64,000 bases of DNA from CAIWHR01 sp963816925 (GTDB taxonomy: Bacteria > Pseudomonadota > Gammaproteobacteria > Burkholderiales > Casimicrobiaceae): contig CAWFMY010000001.1 of assembly GCA_963816925.1 (NCBI GenBank), positions 372,001 to 436,000 on the forward strand, in the 5' to 3' direction. This document shows, one piece after another, positions 44,151-53,902 of this stretch (the first letter of the stretch is position 1; each line of letters opens with the position of its first letter). The notes under the pieces were generated by a model. That model searched no databases, had not been told where the DNA came from, and saw nothing but the letters and a program-made list of their open reading frames with translations. The position numbers were made by a program, and so were the translations under genes.

Positions 44151-44523
44151 GGTCCCTCCCTGACCAATGCCAATGCGTTTTGCGATCGCAAGTTAGACGT
44201 CGACGGTTGTTCGGCGCAATCGTCCGTTCGGTCGAGGCCGGCTTTTTCTTGACGTATTTGTACGCCGCGTTTTTTCGCCTGACACCTGTCACTTCTGACA
44301 GGTTTGCGAATTATTTCGGCCTAGGCCCGCGCCGCCGGATTGGGTTGTATCGCGGAACGATGCGACCTGGAGCGCTGTCTATGGCGAGGTCGTTCCCTCT
44401 GCGGCCGCCCGCGGTTTGGAGTACGCTTTACGGTTGCGACGGGAGCCCGGGCCGGCCGAGACATTCGGTCCGCGCGGAACGCTGACAAGAACAACCGTTT
44501 TGGCCATTTTTCAGGAGGCGTCC
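44151..44523. other. 373-bp divergent promoter region
   Basis: Lies between the SBBP gene (leftward) and the molybdenum hydroxylase/sox operon (rightward), so it must carry both promoters. It contains an AT-richer stretch around 44240-44320 with a perfect inverted repeat (44284-44303). The AGGAGG ribosome-binding site of the rightward operon is at about 44514-44519. I see no further gene in it. Confidence 0.6.
44284..44303. promoter_or_regulatory. perfect inverted repeat ACCTGTCA-CTTC-TGACAGGT
   Basis: Two 8-base arms separated by four bases in the divergent promoter region. It lacks a following T-run, so it is unlikely to be a terminator; a dimeric repressor or activator site is more likely. 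Which of the two flanking operons it controls cannot be told. Confidence 0.6.
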
Positions 44524-45012
44524 ATGGCGAAGCTCGACATCAACGGCAAGGTGTACGACGTCCAGGTCGAGGACACCACGCCCTTGCTGTGGGTCATCCG
44601 CGAGCAGGTCGGGTTGACCGGAACCAAGTACGGCTGCGGGGTCGCCCAGTGCGGCGCATGCTCCGTGCACATCAACGGTGCGGTCGTCCGCTCGTGCTCG
44701 TATCCGGTGAGCGCGGTCAAGGCGACCGACAAGATCGTGACCATCGAAGGCCTGTCGCACACGACCACGCATCCGGTACAAAAGGCGTGGCTCGCCCTCG
44801 ACGTGCCGCAGTGCGGCTACTGCCAGTCGGGCCAGATCATGGCGGCGGCGGCGCTGCTCGCCAAAACGCCGGACCCGTCCGACGCGCAGATCGACGAGGC
44901 GATGACCAACATCTGCCGCTGCGGCACGTACCAGCGGATTCGCGCCGGCGTCCACCAGGCCGCGGCGGCGATGAAGTCGGCGTCCGCCAATCCCGAATCG
45001 TCGAACGCCTGA
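44524..45012 (+). CDS. [2Fe-2S] subunit of second molybdenum hydroxylase
   Basis: A 162-residue subunit with ferredoxin-type cluster ligands KYGCGVAQCGACSVH and VRSCSYP, and helical-cluster ligands PQCGYCQSGQIMAAAALLAKTP and NICRCGTYQRI. It passes electrons from the molybdenum subunit 16 bp downstream. Start ATG at 44524 after AGGAGG; upstream in-frame codons have no ribosome-binding site. First gene of an operon continuing through soxXYZA. Its sequence differs clearly from the paralogue at 2748-3212, so the two pairs are not a recent duplication. Confidence 0.93.
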   Translation: MAKLDINGKVYDVQVEDTTPLLWVIREQVGLTGTKYGCGVAQCGACSVHINGAVVRSCSYPVSAVKATDKIVTIEGLSHTTTHPVQKAWLALDVPQCGYCQSGQIMAAAALLAKTPDPSDAQIDEAMTNICRCGTYQRIRAGVHQAAAAMKSASANPESSNA

Positions 45013-45028
45013 CGCCCCGGAGATCGCC

Positions 45029-47234
45029 ATGACCAAGATCATCCGCAGGAAGGCCACGAATCTTTCCCGGCGCAAGTTCATCGTCAGCTCCGCGGCCGCC
45101 GGCGGCGGGCTCGCGCTCGGCATGCGCTTGCCCTTCGGCATCGACGCCGCCGAAGCGGCGATGGCGCCCGTCGAAGTCAACGCATGGGTCGTGGTCCGGC
45201 CCGACGACGCGTGCATCATCCGCGTCGCCCGTTCCGAAATGGGCCAGGGCACGATCACCGGCCTCGCCCAGCTCGTGACCGAAGAGCTCGAGTGCGACTG
45301 GAACAAGGTCGGCGTCGAATTCCCGACCCCCGGCGAGAGCAACGCGCGCGAACGCGCGTGGGGCGAATTCGGCACCGGCGGCAGCCGCGGCATCCGCACG
45401 TCCGAGGATTACGTCCGCCGCGGCGGCGCGGTCGCGCGCGTCATGCTGCTGCAGGCGGCGGCCAACGAGTGGAAAGTTCCGGTGAGCGAGCTCACGGTGA
45501 GCAACGGCGTCATCACGCACACGCCGACCGGGCGCACGACGACGTACGGCAAAGTCGCGCCGGCCGCGGCCAAGCTCACGCCGCCCGATCCGAAGAGCAT
45601 CGCGCTCAAGAATCCGAAGGACTGGAAGATCGCGGGCAAGCCGATGAAGCGGCTCGACACCGCGCCCAAGCTCGACGGGAGCCTGGTCTACGCGATCGAC
45701 CTCAAGCTGCCCGGCATGCTCAACGCCGCGGTCATGGATTGTCCCGGTGTTCGGCGGCAAGCTCGTGAGCTTCGACAACGCGAAGATCGCGTCGATGCCC
45801 GGCGTCAAGCGCGCGGTCAAGGTGAACGACACCACGGTCGCGGTCGTCGCCGACACGTGGTGGCACGCGAAGACCGCGCTCGCCGCGCTGCCCATCGTCT
45901 GGGATGAAGGCGCCAACGCGACCAGGACGAGCGCGCAGATCGCCGATCACCTGAAGGAAGGGCTGACGGCGAAGGAAGCCTATGCGATGCGCAACGAAGG
46001 CGACGCGCAGAAGGCGATCGCCGCGGCGCCCACCAAGGTCGAGGCCGTCTACCGCACGCCGTTCCTCGCGCACGCGACGATGGAGCCGATGAACTGCACG
46101 GTCCGCATCTCCGCCGACAAGGCCGAGGCGTGGGTGTCGTCGCAAAACGGCGAAGCGTCGCTCGCGGCGCTGGCCGAAGCGACCGGGCTGCCGCTCGGCA
46201 AATGCGAGGTCTACAAGCACGTCCTGGGCGGCGGCTTCGGCCGGCGCGGCCAGCAGGACTACGTGCGGCAGGCGGCCGCCATCGCCAAGCAGTTCCCCGG
46301 CGTGCCGGTCAAGATGATCTGGAGCCGCGAAGAGGACATGACGCACGACTTCTTCCGGCCGATCTCGCAGGCGCGCTGCGCGGCGGGCATCGACGCCGCC
46401 GGCAATCTCGTCGGGCTGCAGGTGCGCGTGTCGGGACAGTCGATCAACGCGTTCAACAACTCGGCCGCGGCGAAGGACGGCAAGGACGACCGCCAATTGC
46501 AGGGTTATTACGAGAAGCCCGGCGACGCGCAACTGGGCTACGCACCGCCCAATCTGCTGCTCGAATACGCCATGCGCAACACGCATGTTCCCGTCGGCCC
46601 GTGGCGTGGCGTCAACACCAACCAGAACGCCGTCTACATGGAATGCTTCATCGACGAGGCGGCGAAGGCGGCCGGCAAGGATCCGCTCGAATTCCGGCGC
46701 GCGTTGATGACCAATTATCCGAAGCATCTCGCCGTGCTCAACGCGGCGGCGGCCAAGGGCGATTGGGGCAAGCCGCTGCCGCCCGGCGTCGGTCGCGGCA
46801 TCGCGCAGTTCATGGGTTATGGGAGTTATTCGGCGGCGGTGGCCGAGGCTTCGGTGGACAAGGACGGCAAGGTCAAGGTCCACCGGATGGTGCTGGCGCT
46901 CAACTGCGGGCACGTCGTCAATCCCGACCAGGTCGCGGCGCAGGTCGAAGGCTCGGTCGCGTACGGCCTCTCGGCGGCGTTCTACGGCGAGATCAGCATC
47001 GACAAGGGTCGCGTGGTGGAGACCAACTTCCACACGTATCCGATCCTGCGGCTCGCCGAAATGCCGAAGGTCGAGACGGTGCTCGTGCCGACCTTCGATT
47101 TCTGGGGGGGCGTTGGCGAGCCGACGATCTGTGTCGTCACGCCGTCGGTGCTGAACGCCATCGCCGCGGCGACGGGCAAGCGCGTGCGGGACCTTCCGCT
47201 GAAGAACCAGATGGAGGCACTCAAGAGCGCATGA
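45029..47234 (+). CDS. molybdopterin subunit of second molybdenum hydroxylase (IorB-like)
   Basis: Corrected for one +1 break (about 45746, inside VMDCP-VFGGKLVSF) the protein has 734 residues. Twin-arginine signal NLSRRKFIVSSAAAGGGLALG. Family motifs: RSEMGQGTITGLAQLVTEELECDW, AHATMEPMNCTV, GGGFGRRGQQDYVRQAAAIAK, GPWRGVNTNQNAVYMECFIDE, LNCGHVVNPDQVAAQVEGSVAYGL and the C-terminal GGVGEPTICVVTPSVLNAIAA with catalytic Glu. Isoquinoline-1-oxidoreductase-like; substrate unknown (aldehyde or N-heterocycle). Its stop codon overlaps the start of the following cytochrome gene, so the cytochrome is a candidate electron acceptor. Confidence 0.92.
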
Positions 47235-47677
47235 AAGAGCGCGTCGTCGCAACGTCGACGGTGGCGGCGCTGGCAATCATCAGCGCGACGGCCTTCGCAG
47301 CGAACCCGGCCTATGAAATCGTCGGTGACGGCATCCCCGCGCCGCTCGCGGCCGAAGCCGGCGATCCGGCGCGTGGCCGTGCGCTCATCGTCGCGCGCGA
47401 CAACGCGAACTGCGTGCTGTGCCATGCGGTGCCCGATCCCGCGATCCGTTTCGCCGGCGATGTCGGGCCCTCGCTTGCCGGCGTCGGTCGCAAGCTCACG
47501 ACGCCGCAGCTGCGCCTGCGCGTCGTCGACGATTTGCAGGTCAATCGCGCGACCGTGATGCCGAGCTACTACAAGGTCGCCGGGCTCGTTGAGGTCGCGG
47601 CACCCTACGTCGGCAAGCCGATCCTGTCCGCGCGCGAAGTCGAGGACATCGTCGCGTGGCTCGCGACCTTGCAATGA
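47231..47677 (+). CDS. soxX: sulfur-oxidation cytochrome SoxX
   Basis: A 148-residue exported c-type cytochrome. Signal peptide to about AFA|ANPAYE, haem motif CVLCH (61-65) and probable distal Met in ATVMPSYYKV (Met110). SoxX-typical text surrounds it: FAGDVGPSLAGVGRKLTTPQLRLRVVD and GKPILSAREVEDIVAWLATL. In SoxAX it receives the electrons released when thiosulfate is bound to SoxY. ATGA overlap with the upstream Mo subunit and ATGA overlap with soxY downstream show translational coupling on both sides. It might alternatively serve the Mo hydroxylase. Confidence 0.9.
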   Translation: MKERVVATSTVAALAIISATAFAANPAYEIVGDGIPAPLAAEAGDPARGRALIVARDNANCVLCHAVPDPAIRFAGDVGPSLAGVGRKLTTPQLRLRVVDDLQVNRATVMPSYYKVAGLVEVAAPYVGKPILSAREVEDIVAWLATLQ

Positions 47678-48126
47678 GAAGCTCACGCCGGCGCCTGCTG
47701 CAGGGTGCGAGTGCGCTGATCGCGATCGCCTGCCTGCCGGCGCGTGCCGCCGACGGCAGCCTGCCGGCCATCCCCGAGCTGACGGCGTTTCTCGCGGGAC
47801 GCACGCCGCGGCGCGAGCGCGTGCGCATGGAATTGCCGCGGATCGCCGACAACGGGCTGTCGGTGCCGATGCGCCTTGCCGTCTCCGGCCCGTTTGCGCC
47901 GGGGCCCTTCGTGCGCAAGCTCGCACTCTTCGCCGAAATCAATCCGGTCCCCGACATGGCCGTCTTCGAGTTTCCGCAGCCGCTGGAGCGAATCGAGATC
48001 GACACGCGCGTCCGGCTCGCCGGCACGCAGCAAATCGTCGCCGTCGCGGAGATGACCGACGGCACGCTGTTCGCCACGGCGATGGAAGTGATCGTCACGC
48101 TGGGCGGCTGCATGGACGGAACGTAA
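47674..48126 (+). CDS. soxY: sulfur carrier protein SoxY
   Basis: A 150-residue exported carrier subunit. Twin-arginine signal SSRRRLLQGASAL. The mature domain has the SoxY immunoglobulin-like strands (GLSVPMRLAV, VRKLALFAEINPVPDMAVFEF, RVRLAGTQQIVAVAEM). The carrier Cys is Cys146 in LGGCMDGT at the C-terminus. In canonical SoxY the swinging arm ends GGCGG; here four residues MDGT follow the Cys. SoxY carries covalently bound sulfur intermediates and works as a dimer with SoxZ, whose gene is next, 14 bp after the stop. Confidence 0.88.
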   Translation: MRSSRRRLLQGASALIAIACLPARAADGSLPAIPELTAFLAGRTPRRERVRMELPRIADNGLSVPMRLAVSGPFAPGPFVRKLALFAEINPVPDMAVFEFPQPLERIEIDTRVRLAGTQQIVAVAEMTDGTLFATAMEVIVTLGGCMDGT

Positions 48127-48140
48127 CCCCGAGGCCAGCC

Positions 48141-48461
48141 ATGCCCAACGCCCGCATCACCGTCCCCGATCGCGTCCCGCGCGGCCTGCCGTTCGAGGTG
48201 CGCATCCAGATCCGGCATCCGATGGAGACCGGCTACCGCACGGACGACATGGGCAAGTCGATTCCGCGCAACGTGATCCGCGCGTTCACCTGCCGCTACA
48301 ACGGCGACCCCGTGTTCGTCGCGAAATTGAGCTCCGGCATCGCCGCCAATCCGTACCTCCGGTTCTTCGTCCTGGCGCGCGCGTCCGGCGAGTTGACCTT
48401 CGAATGGATCGACGACGCCGGCACGCGGGAGTCCGAGCGCGTCGCCGTGACCGTCGGCTGA
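48141..48461 (+). CDS. soxZ: SoxZ, partner of the sulfur carrier SoxY
   Basis: A 106-residue protein without signal peptide, as usual for SoxZ, which is exported with Tat-dependent SoxY. Recognisable text: VPRGLPFEVRIQIRHPMETGYRTDDMGKSIPRNVIRAFTCRYNGDPVF and PYLRFFVLARASGELTFEWIDDAG, both SoxZ hallmarks. GAGG precedes the ATG at 48141. The stop overlaps the soxA start (TGATG). Confidence 0.93.
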   Translation: MPNARITVPDRVPRGLPFEVRIQIRHPMETGYRTDDMGKSIPRNVIRAFTCRYNGDPVFVAKLSSGIAANPYLRFFVLARASGELTFEWIDDAGTRESERVAVTVG

Positions 48462-49231
48462 TGCCGCGACGCTTCCTCCTGTTGCTCGTGCTGGCGGCAG
48501 GCGCTGCCTGCGCGCAGGAACGGACACTTCCGCTTTCGACGTTGCGTTCGGGCATCACGTTCGCGGGGCCGGATGTGCGGGCGCTGCAAGCCGACGACAC
48601 CGCGAATCCCGGGATGCTGTGGGTGCAGCGCGGCGGCGAGTTGTGGACCGCGGCGGCCCCCGGCGGGAGCTGCGCCTCCTGTCATCGCGACGCCGCCGCG
48701 TCGATGCGCGGTGTGGCCGCCCGCTATCCCGCGTTCGACAAGTCGAGCGGCGATGTCGTCGATCTCGATGCGCGCATCAACGCCTGCCGCACGCAGCGCC
48801 AGCACGCGCCGGCGTGGCCGCGCGAAGCCGACGACCTGCTGGCGCTCACCGCCTACGTCGCGTTTCAATCCCGCGGCATGCCGATGGCGGTGACGATCGA
48901 CGGGCCCGCGCGCGCGTCGTTCGACCGCGGGCAGGCGCTGTTCCACACGAAGCATGGCCAGATGAACCTCGCCTGCGCGCAGTGTCACGACGACAATTGG
49001 GGCAAGCGACTTCTCGCCGAGAACATCAGCCAGGGCCACGGCACCGCGTTCCCCGCGTACCGGCTCGAATGGCAGAACCTCGGATCGCTGCAGCGGCGCA
49101 TCCGCGCGTGCTATTTCGGGATTCGTGCCGAGATGCCCGCGCCGGGCGCGCGCACGCTCACCGATCTCGAGCTCTACCTCGCGTGGCGCGCGCAGGGGCT
49201 CGCGATGGAGGCGCCCGGCGTCCGGCGCTGA
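48461..49231 (+). CDS. soxA: dihaem cytochrome SoxA
   Basis: A 256-residue exported cytochrome: signal peptide to ACA|QERT, two haem motifs CASCH (71-75) and CAQCH (172-176), and the active-site Cys that is the second haem's cysteine-persulfide ligand in RIRACYFGIRAEMP (Cys217). With SoxX it forms the SoxAX enzyme that conjugates thiosulfate sulfur to SoxY. Typical text: GNxxxH-type QGHGTAFPAYRLEWQNLGSLQRRI. It is the last gene of the operon; no soxB or soxCD follows in this window. Confidence 0.92.
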   Translation: MPRRFLLLLVLAAGAACAQERTLPLSTLRSGITFAGPDVRALQADDTANPGMLWVQRGGELWTAAAPGGSCASCHRDAAASMRGVAARYPAFDKSSGDVVDLDARINACRTQRQHAPAWPREADDLLALTAYVAFQSRGMPMAVTIDGPARASFDRGQALFHTKHGQMNLACAQCHDDNWGKRLLAENISQGHGTAFPAYRLEWQNLGSLQRRIRACYFGIRAEMPAPGARTLTDLELYLAWRAQGLAMEAPGVRR

Positions 49232-49347
49232 CCGGCGAAACAAACGAAACAAAAACGGCCTCCCGGCGAAGTCTGCCCGTTGCGTCCGGCCGCCATACTT
49301 CATTCGTGCGCGCGACCCCCATCCTTTGTCCGCGCCAGGGATGAAAT

Positions 49348-50677
49348 ATGAACGCTACCTCGGAATTGCATCTGGTCGAAGCCGCCTTGTCCTCGCGCGC
49401 GCGCTACGAGCGTGCGCTCGCGATGCTGCACACTCATCGCGGTGACCCGCTGGGCGAAGTCGAGCGCCTGCTTGCCGACGACCCCGGCTTCATGTTCGGC
49501 CATTGCCTGCGCGCCGCGCTGGCGGTGCATGGCCGGCGACGGGGCCATGCACAACGCGCTCGCCGCGAGCATCGCCGCCATCGAATCCGCCCGGCCGGCC
49601 GCCGGCGAACGCGAGCGGCGCCACGCCGCCGCCGCCCGCGCCGCGCTCGAGGGCGATCCCGTGCGCGCGCTCGAGCTTTATGCCGCGATCGTCGTCGACT
49701 GGCCGCGCGACATCCTCGCCCTCACGGTGGCGCACGCGCTCGATTTCCGCCTCGGACGACGCCGGATGCTGCGCGACCGGATCGCGCAGGTGCTCCCCGA
49801 ATGGGACGCGTCCGTCCCGGGCTACGCCAGCGTGCTCGCGATGTACGCGTTCGGCCTCGAAGAGAACGGCCAGCGCCGTCGCGCCGAAGCCATCGCGCGC
49901 CGCGCGCTCGCGTTCGCGCCCGGGCACCCGGGCGCCATCCATGTCGTGACCCACGTGATGGAGATGCAGGGGCGCGCGCGCGACGGCCTCGCGTGGCTCG
50001 CCGCGACCGAATCGTCGTGGGCCGAGGGAACCGGCTTCAGCGTCCATCTCGCGTGGCACCGGGGCGTGTTTCAGCTCGAGCTGGACGACGTGCAATCCGC
50101 GCTCGCGACCTACGATTCGCGTCTCGCGCCCGGAGACGCTTCCGGCGGCGCCGCGCTCGTCGACGCCTCGGCGCTGCTGTGGCGTCTCGTGCTGCGCAAT
50201 GTCGACCTCGGGAATCGCTGGCGCGTCCTTGCCGATCGCTGGGAAGCGCGCCTGCGCCCGCGGGCGCCGGTCTTCCAGGCCGTGCACGCGTTGATGGCGT
50301 TCACCGTCGCGGGACGCGACGAAGCGTCGCTGCGGGTGCTCGATTCGATACGCACCGGCGCTTCGCGGTCGATCCTGGCGTTGCCTCCCGATGAAGGCCT
50401 CGCGGAACCGGTTTGCGAAGCTCTGGTCGCCTTCGTCCACAAGGATTTTGCGCGCTGCGTCGAGCGCCTCAATCACGTTCGCCACCTGGCGTACCGGTGC
50501 GGCGGCAGTCTCGCGCAATGCGATCTCATCCACCTCACATTGACCGAGGCGGCGTTGCGCGCCAGGCAGAACCGGCTCGCGCGCGCATTGGCGGCGGAGC
50601 GCGCCGCGCAAAGGCCCGCGAGCCTGCTGAACCGGCTGTTGCTGGCGCGTGCCGCCGCGCCGATGGCGGCGGCGTAG
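49348..50677 (+). CDS. TPR-like protein of the TTC38 type
   Basis: One +1 break (about 49524) splits it; corrected length is 442 residues. The whole chain is helical with TPR-like pairs, for example ALEGDPVRALELYAAIVVDWPRDILALTVAHAL, MYAFGLEENGQRRRAEAIARRALAFAPGHPGAIHVVTHVMEMQGRARDGLAWL and the characteristic WHRGVFQLELDD. The HVxTHVMEM and HLAWHxA-like segments are those of the TTC38 family. No signal peptide, so cytoplasmic. A catalytic role is unproven. It is convergent with the Bug-protein gene, 4 bp apart. Confidence 0.82.
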
Positions 50678-50681
50678 CGAC

Positions 50682-51656
50682 CTATTGCAATTCGATGCCG
50701 GTCTTCTTCACGAGCTTCGCGTACTTCGCGAGCTCGCTGGGGAAGAACTGGCTCGCGTATTCCGGCGTGCTCACGTTGATCGTGTTGCCCTGCTTCGCCA
50801 TCGCCTCGGTCACCTCGGGCGTCGCGAAGGCCGCGGCAAACGCGTCGCGGACCCGCTTGACGTCCGCCGGCGCCATTTTCGCGGGGCCGATGACGGCGAA
50901 CCAGCCCTCGACCAGGTAGTTCGGCAGCCCCTGCTCCACCATCGTCGGAATCTCCGGCGCGGCGGCCAGGCGCTGCGCGGTGCCGGTGCCGATCGCGCGC
51001 AGCGCGCCGCTCTTGATGTGCTGCTGCACCGACGGCAGCGAGAGCGCGCCGATCTCCACCTGCCCGCCGATCAGGTCGGTCAGCATCGGGCCCACGCCCT
51101 TGTACGGCACGTGCGTCGCGGTGACACCCGCCTCGTCGAAGAACATTGCGGCCGCGAGATGCAGGATCGTGCCGTTGCCGGAGGAGCCGTAGTTGTACTT
51201 GCCGGGATTGGCCTTGAGCAGCGCGATCAGCTCCTGGGCGTTCTTCGCCGGCACCTTGGAATTGACGACGAGCACGATCGGCGTCGAGCCGATGACGGCG
51301 ATCGGCGTGATGTCGGCGATCGGGTCGAACGGCACCGACTTGTACACGCTCGGATAGATGACGTGGTTGTTCGACACGATCGACAGCGTGTGGCCGTCGG
51401 GCGCCGACTTCACGAGCGCCGACGTGCCGACGATGCCGCCCGCGCCCGGCTGGTTGTCGACGACCACCGGAGCGTTCAACGCCTTCGACAGCGCGGGCTG
51501 CGCCGCGCGCGTGATCGTGTCGACGCCGGAGGCCGTCGCCACGGGCAGGATGAACTTGACGGGACGCTCGCCCATTTGCGCGTAGGCGGGACCGAGAAAT
51601 GCGCACGCGGCGAGCGCGGCAACGAGTCGCACGAAGCGAAGCGGGCGTCGAGTCAT
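50682..51656 (-). CDS. Bug-family (TctC-like) periplasmic solute-binding protein
   Basis: A 324-residue protein with signal peptide (to AYA|QMGERPVKFILP). Bug-family features: VVVDNQPGAGGIVGTSALVKSAPDGHTL, GSSGNGTILHLAAAMFFDEAG and HVPYKGVGPMLTDLIGGQVEI. Members bind carboxylates or other small acids, feeding TctAB-type permeases or acting as sensors; the permease genes are absent here. Start ATG at 51656 after GGAG. Last gene of the operon GST, VOC, HMG-CoA lyase, CoA-transferase, Bug, which suggests its ligand is the operon's acid substrate. Confidence 0.92.
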   Translation of the reverse strand: MTRRPLRFVRLVAALAACAFLGPAYAQMGERPVKFILPVATASGVDTITRAAQPALSKALNAPVVVDNQPGAGGIVGTSALVKSAPDGHTLSIVSNNHVIYPSVYKSVPFDPIADITPIAVIGSTPIVLVVNSKVPAKNAQELIALLKANPGKYNYGSSGNGTILHLAAAMFFDEAGVTATHVPYKGVGPMLTDLIGGQVEIGALSLPSVQQHIKSGALRAIGTGTAQRLAAAPEIPTMVEQGLPNYLVEGWFAVIGPAKMAPADVKRVRDAFAAAFATPEVTEAMAKQGNTINVSTPEYASQFFPSELAKYAKLVKKTGIELQ

Positions 51657-51682
51657 CGAGTTTCTCCGGAAAATGCGGGTCA

Positions 51683-52965
51683 TCAGGCGATCGCGTGTTG
51701 CTGCAGCAGCGCGTCGATCTCCGCCGCTTCGTAGCCGAGCGCACGCATCAGCTCGCGCGTGTGCTCGCCGAGGCGCGGCGGATGCAGGCGAACGCCCATG
51801 CGCGCCCCCTGCATCGTGAGCGGAAACAGCGTCGTCTTGACCGTCTGCCCGGCGCGATCGCCGTCGGGCAGGCGCACGTCGGCGAGCCCGCCGGTGGCCT
51901 TGAGATGCGGGTCGTCGTACAGATCCTCCGGCCGCCGGATCGGCGCGAACGGCAGCCCGACGCGCTCGAACAAGCGCGGCGAGTTCGTCGGCGGTGCGGC
52001 CGGCGAGACGCTTCCGCAGGGTCTCCAGCAGTGCCGGGCGCCGCTCCACGCGCTGGTTGTTGGTCGCGAGCATCGCGTCGGCCTTGAGGTCGTCGAAGCC
52101 GAGCGCGTCGCAGAACGTGAGCCACTGCGCGTCGCTCACCGCGGCGAGAAAGATCTGCTCGCCGTCCTTGACCGTGAACACGTCGTACACGGCCCACGGA
52201 TTGTCGCGCGCGGGCATCGGCGCCGGCGCCTTGCCGGTCATCGCGTACTGCAGCATGTGCTGGCCGACGAGGAAGACGTTGTTCTCGAACAGCGCCGACT
52301 GCACTTCCATGCCGCGGCCCGTGACGCCGCGCTGGATCAGCGCGCCCAGCGTGCCGATCGCGCCGAACAGGCCGCCCATGATGTCGTTGATGCTGGTGCC
52401 CGCCCGCAGCGGATCGCCGGGACGGCCGGTCATGTACGCGAGGCCGCCCATCATCTGCACGACCTCGTCGAGCGCGGTGCGATTGTCGTAGGGCCCGGGC
52501 AGGAAGCCCTTGTGGCTGACGTAGATGAGCCGCGGATTCGACCTTCGACAGCGCCGCGTAGTCGAGGCCGTACTTGCCCATCGTGCCGGGCTTGAAGTTC
52601 TCGGCGACGACGTCGGCGCTCGCGGCCAGCTTGCGCGCCACTTCCGCGCCCGCAGGCTGGTGCAGGTCGATCGCAATGCTCTTCTTGTTGCGGTTGAACA
52701 TCGGGAAGAAGCCGGCGCCCGCGCCCAGCAGGCGGCGCGTGCGGTCGCCGTCGATCGGCTCGACCTTGATCACCTCGGCGCCCATGTCGGCGAGCATCAT
52801 GCCGCACGTCGGGCCCATGACCATGTGCGTGAACTCGACCACGCGCAGGCCGGCGAGCGGCTGCGGCGGATGGTGTGCCCACGCTTGCGGCCTCATTGGC
52901 CAATTCGGCCGCTGCGCGCCTCCGAGGGGGAGCAATGAGCGCTTGGGCGGCCCGGCGGCGCTCAT
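51683..52965 (-). CDS. CaiB/BaiF-type (family III) CoA-transferase
   Basis: Two +1 breaks (about 52541 and 51975) split it; corrected length is 426 residues. The N-terminus has PLAGLRVVEFTHMVMGPTCGMMLADMGAEVIKVEPIDGDRTR, followed by MFNRNKKSIAIDL and ADVVAENFKPGTMGKYGLDY, all standard for the family. GAGTSINDIMGG-like text and the small C-terminal domain (LPFAPIRRPEDLYDDPHLKATGGL) follow. Transfers CoA between carboxylic acids. The ATG at 52965 overlaps the HMG-CoA-lyase stop (ATGA), so the two act together: CoA activation of an acid, then cleavage of a 3-hydroxyacyl-CoA. Confidence 0.92.
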
Positions 52966-53902
52966 GATGCGGCGCGCATCGTCTTCGGCAGATTCGCGCG
53001 CCACAGCGTTCCGTGCAGCGTCTTCGCCTTCGAGCCAGCCCGCCACCTTGGCGCGCAGCGCGATCAGCCGGTCGAAATCCTGGCCGGTCGGCACGCCCAT
53101 GCTCGCGAACATGTAGACGACGTCCTCGGTGGTGACGTTGCCGCTCGCGCCCGGCGCGTGCGGGCAGCCGCCGATGCCGGCGAGGCAGGCGTCGAAGCGT
53201 CGTATCCCCAATTGCCACGCGGCGAAGACGTTCGCCATGCCGAGACCGCGCGTGTCGTGGAAGTGCCCGCACGTGAGTCGGTCGCCCGCGACCGCGAGCG
53301 CGCGCGTGAAAAGATCCTGCACCATCGCCGGGATCGGCGTAGCCGACGGTGTCCGCGAGCCCGACGCGATCCACGCCTGCATCGAGCACGGCCTGGATCA
53401 GCCGCAGCACTTCCGACGCCTCGACACGGCCCTGGATCGTGCAGCCGAACGCGGTGCTGAGACCCACTTCCAGGAGACAGCGCGAACCGGCGGCGTCACG
53501 CGCCGCGCGGATGCGCCGGATCTCCTGCACGACCTCGTCGGGCGTGCGGCGCAGGTTGGCGAGGCTGTGCGCGTGGCTCGCCGACAGCGGCACCAGCATC
53601 AGGTCGGCGCCGCTCTCGATCGCGCGCTCCGCGCCCTTGAGATTCGGCACGAGCACCGAGGCGAAAAGTCCGGGAAGCGTTTTCGCGAAGGCGACCAGCT
53701 CCGCCGTGTCGGCAAGCTGCGGCAGCAGCCGCGGCGGCACGAACGAGCCGACCTCGATCTCGCGCTGCCCGGCGGCGTACGCATCGCGGATCCATTCGAT
53801 CTTCTGCGCGGTCGGCAGCACGCGCGCGATGCTCTGCAGGCCGTCGCGCAGGCCGACTTCTCTGATGACGACGCTGGAGCGCGCGGCGTCAACCTGCGGC
53901 AT
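52962..53902 (-). CDS. hydroxymethylglutaryl-CoA lyase-family enzyme
   Basis: Two +1 breaks (about 53335 and 53011); corrected length is 312 residues. DRE-TIM metallolyase barrel: metal/substrate motif REVGLRDGLQ (Arg14, Asp20), EVGSFVPPRLLPQLAD, GADLMLVPLSASHAHSLANL, the HFHDTRGLGMAN metal His pair, and the signature loop GGCPHAPGASGNVTTED containing the catalytic Cys. Cleaves 3-hydroxy-3-methylglutaryl-CoA to acetyl-CoA and acetoacetate in leucine breakdown; relatives cleave similar tertiary hydroxyacyl-CoAs. The pairing with a CoA-transferase, instead of liu genes, favours a related substrate. Start overlaps the VOC gene's end by 14 bp. Confidence 0.9.

Noticed and set aside
44284..44303. 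Rho-independent terminator
   Set aside because: The hairpin has no T-run on either strand, and both flanking genes start here instead of ending.
45732..47276. Minus-strand open frame of about 514 codons opposite the Mo subunit
   Set aside because: Antisense to strongly conserved molybdenum-hydroxylase motifs; no start signal.
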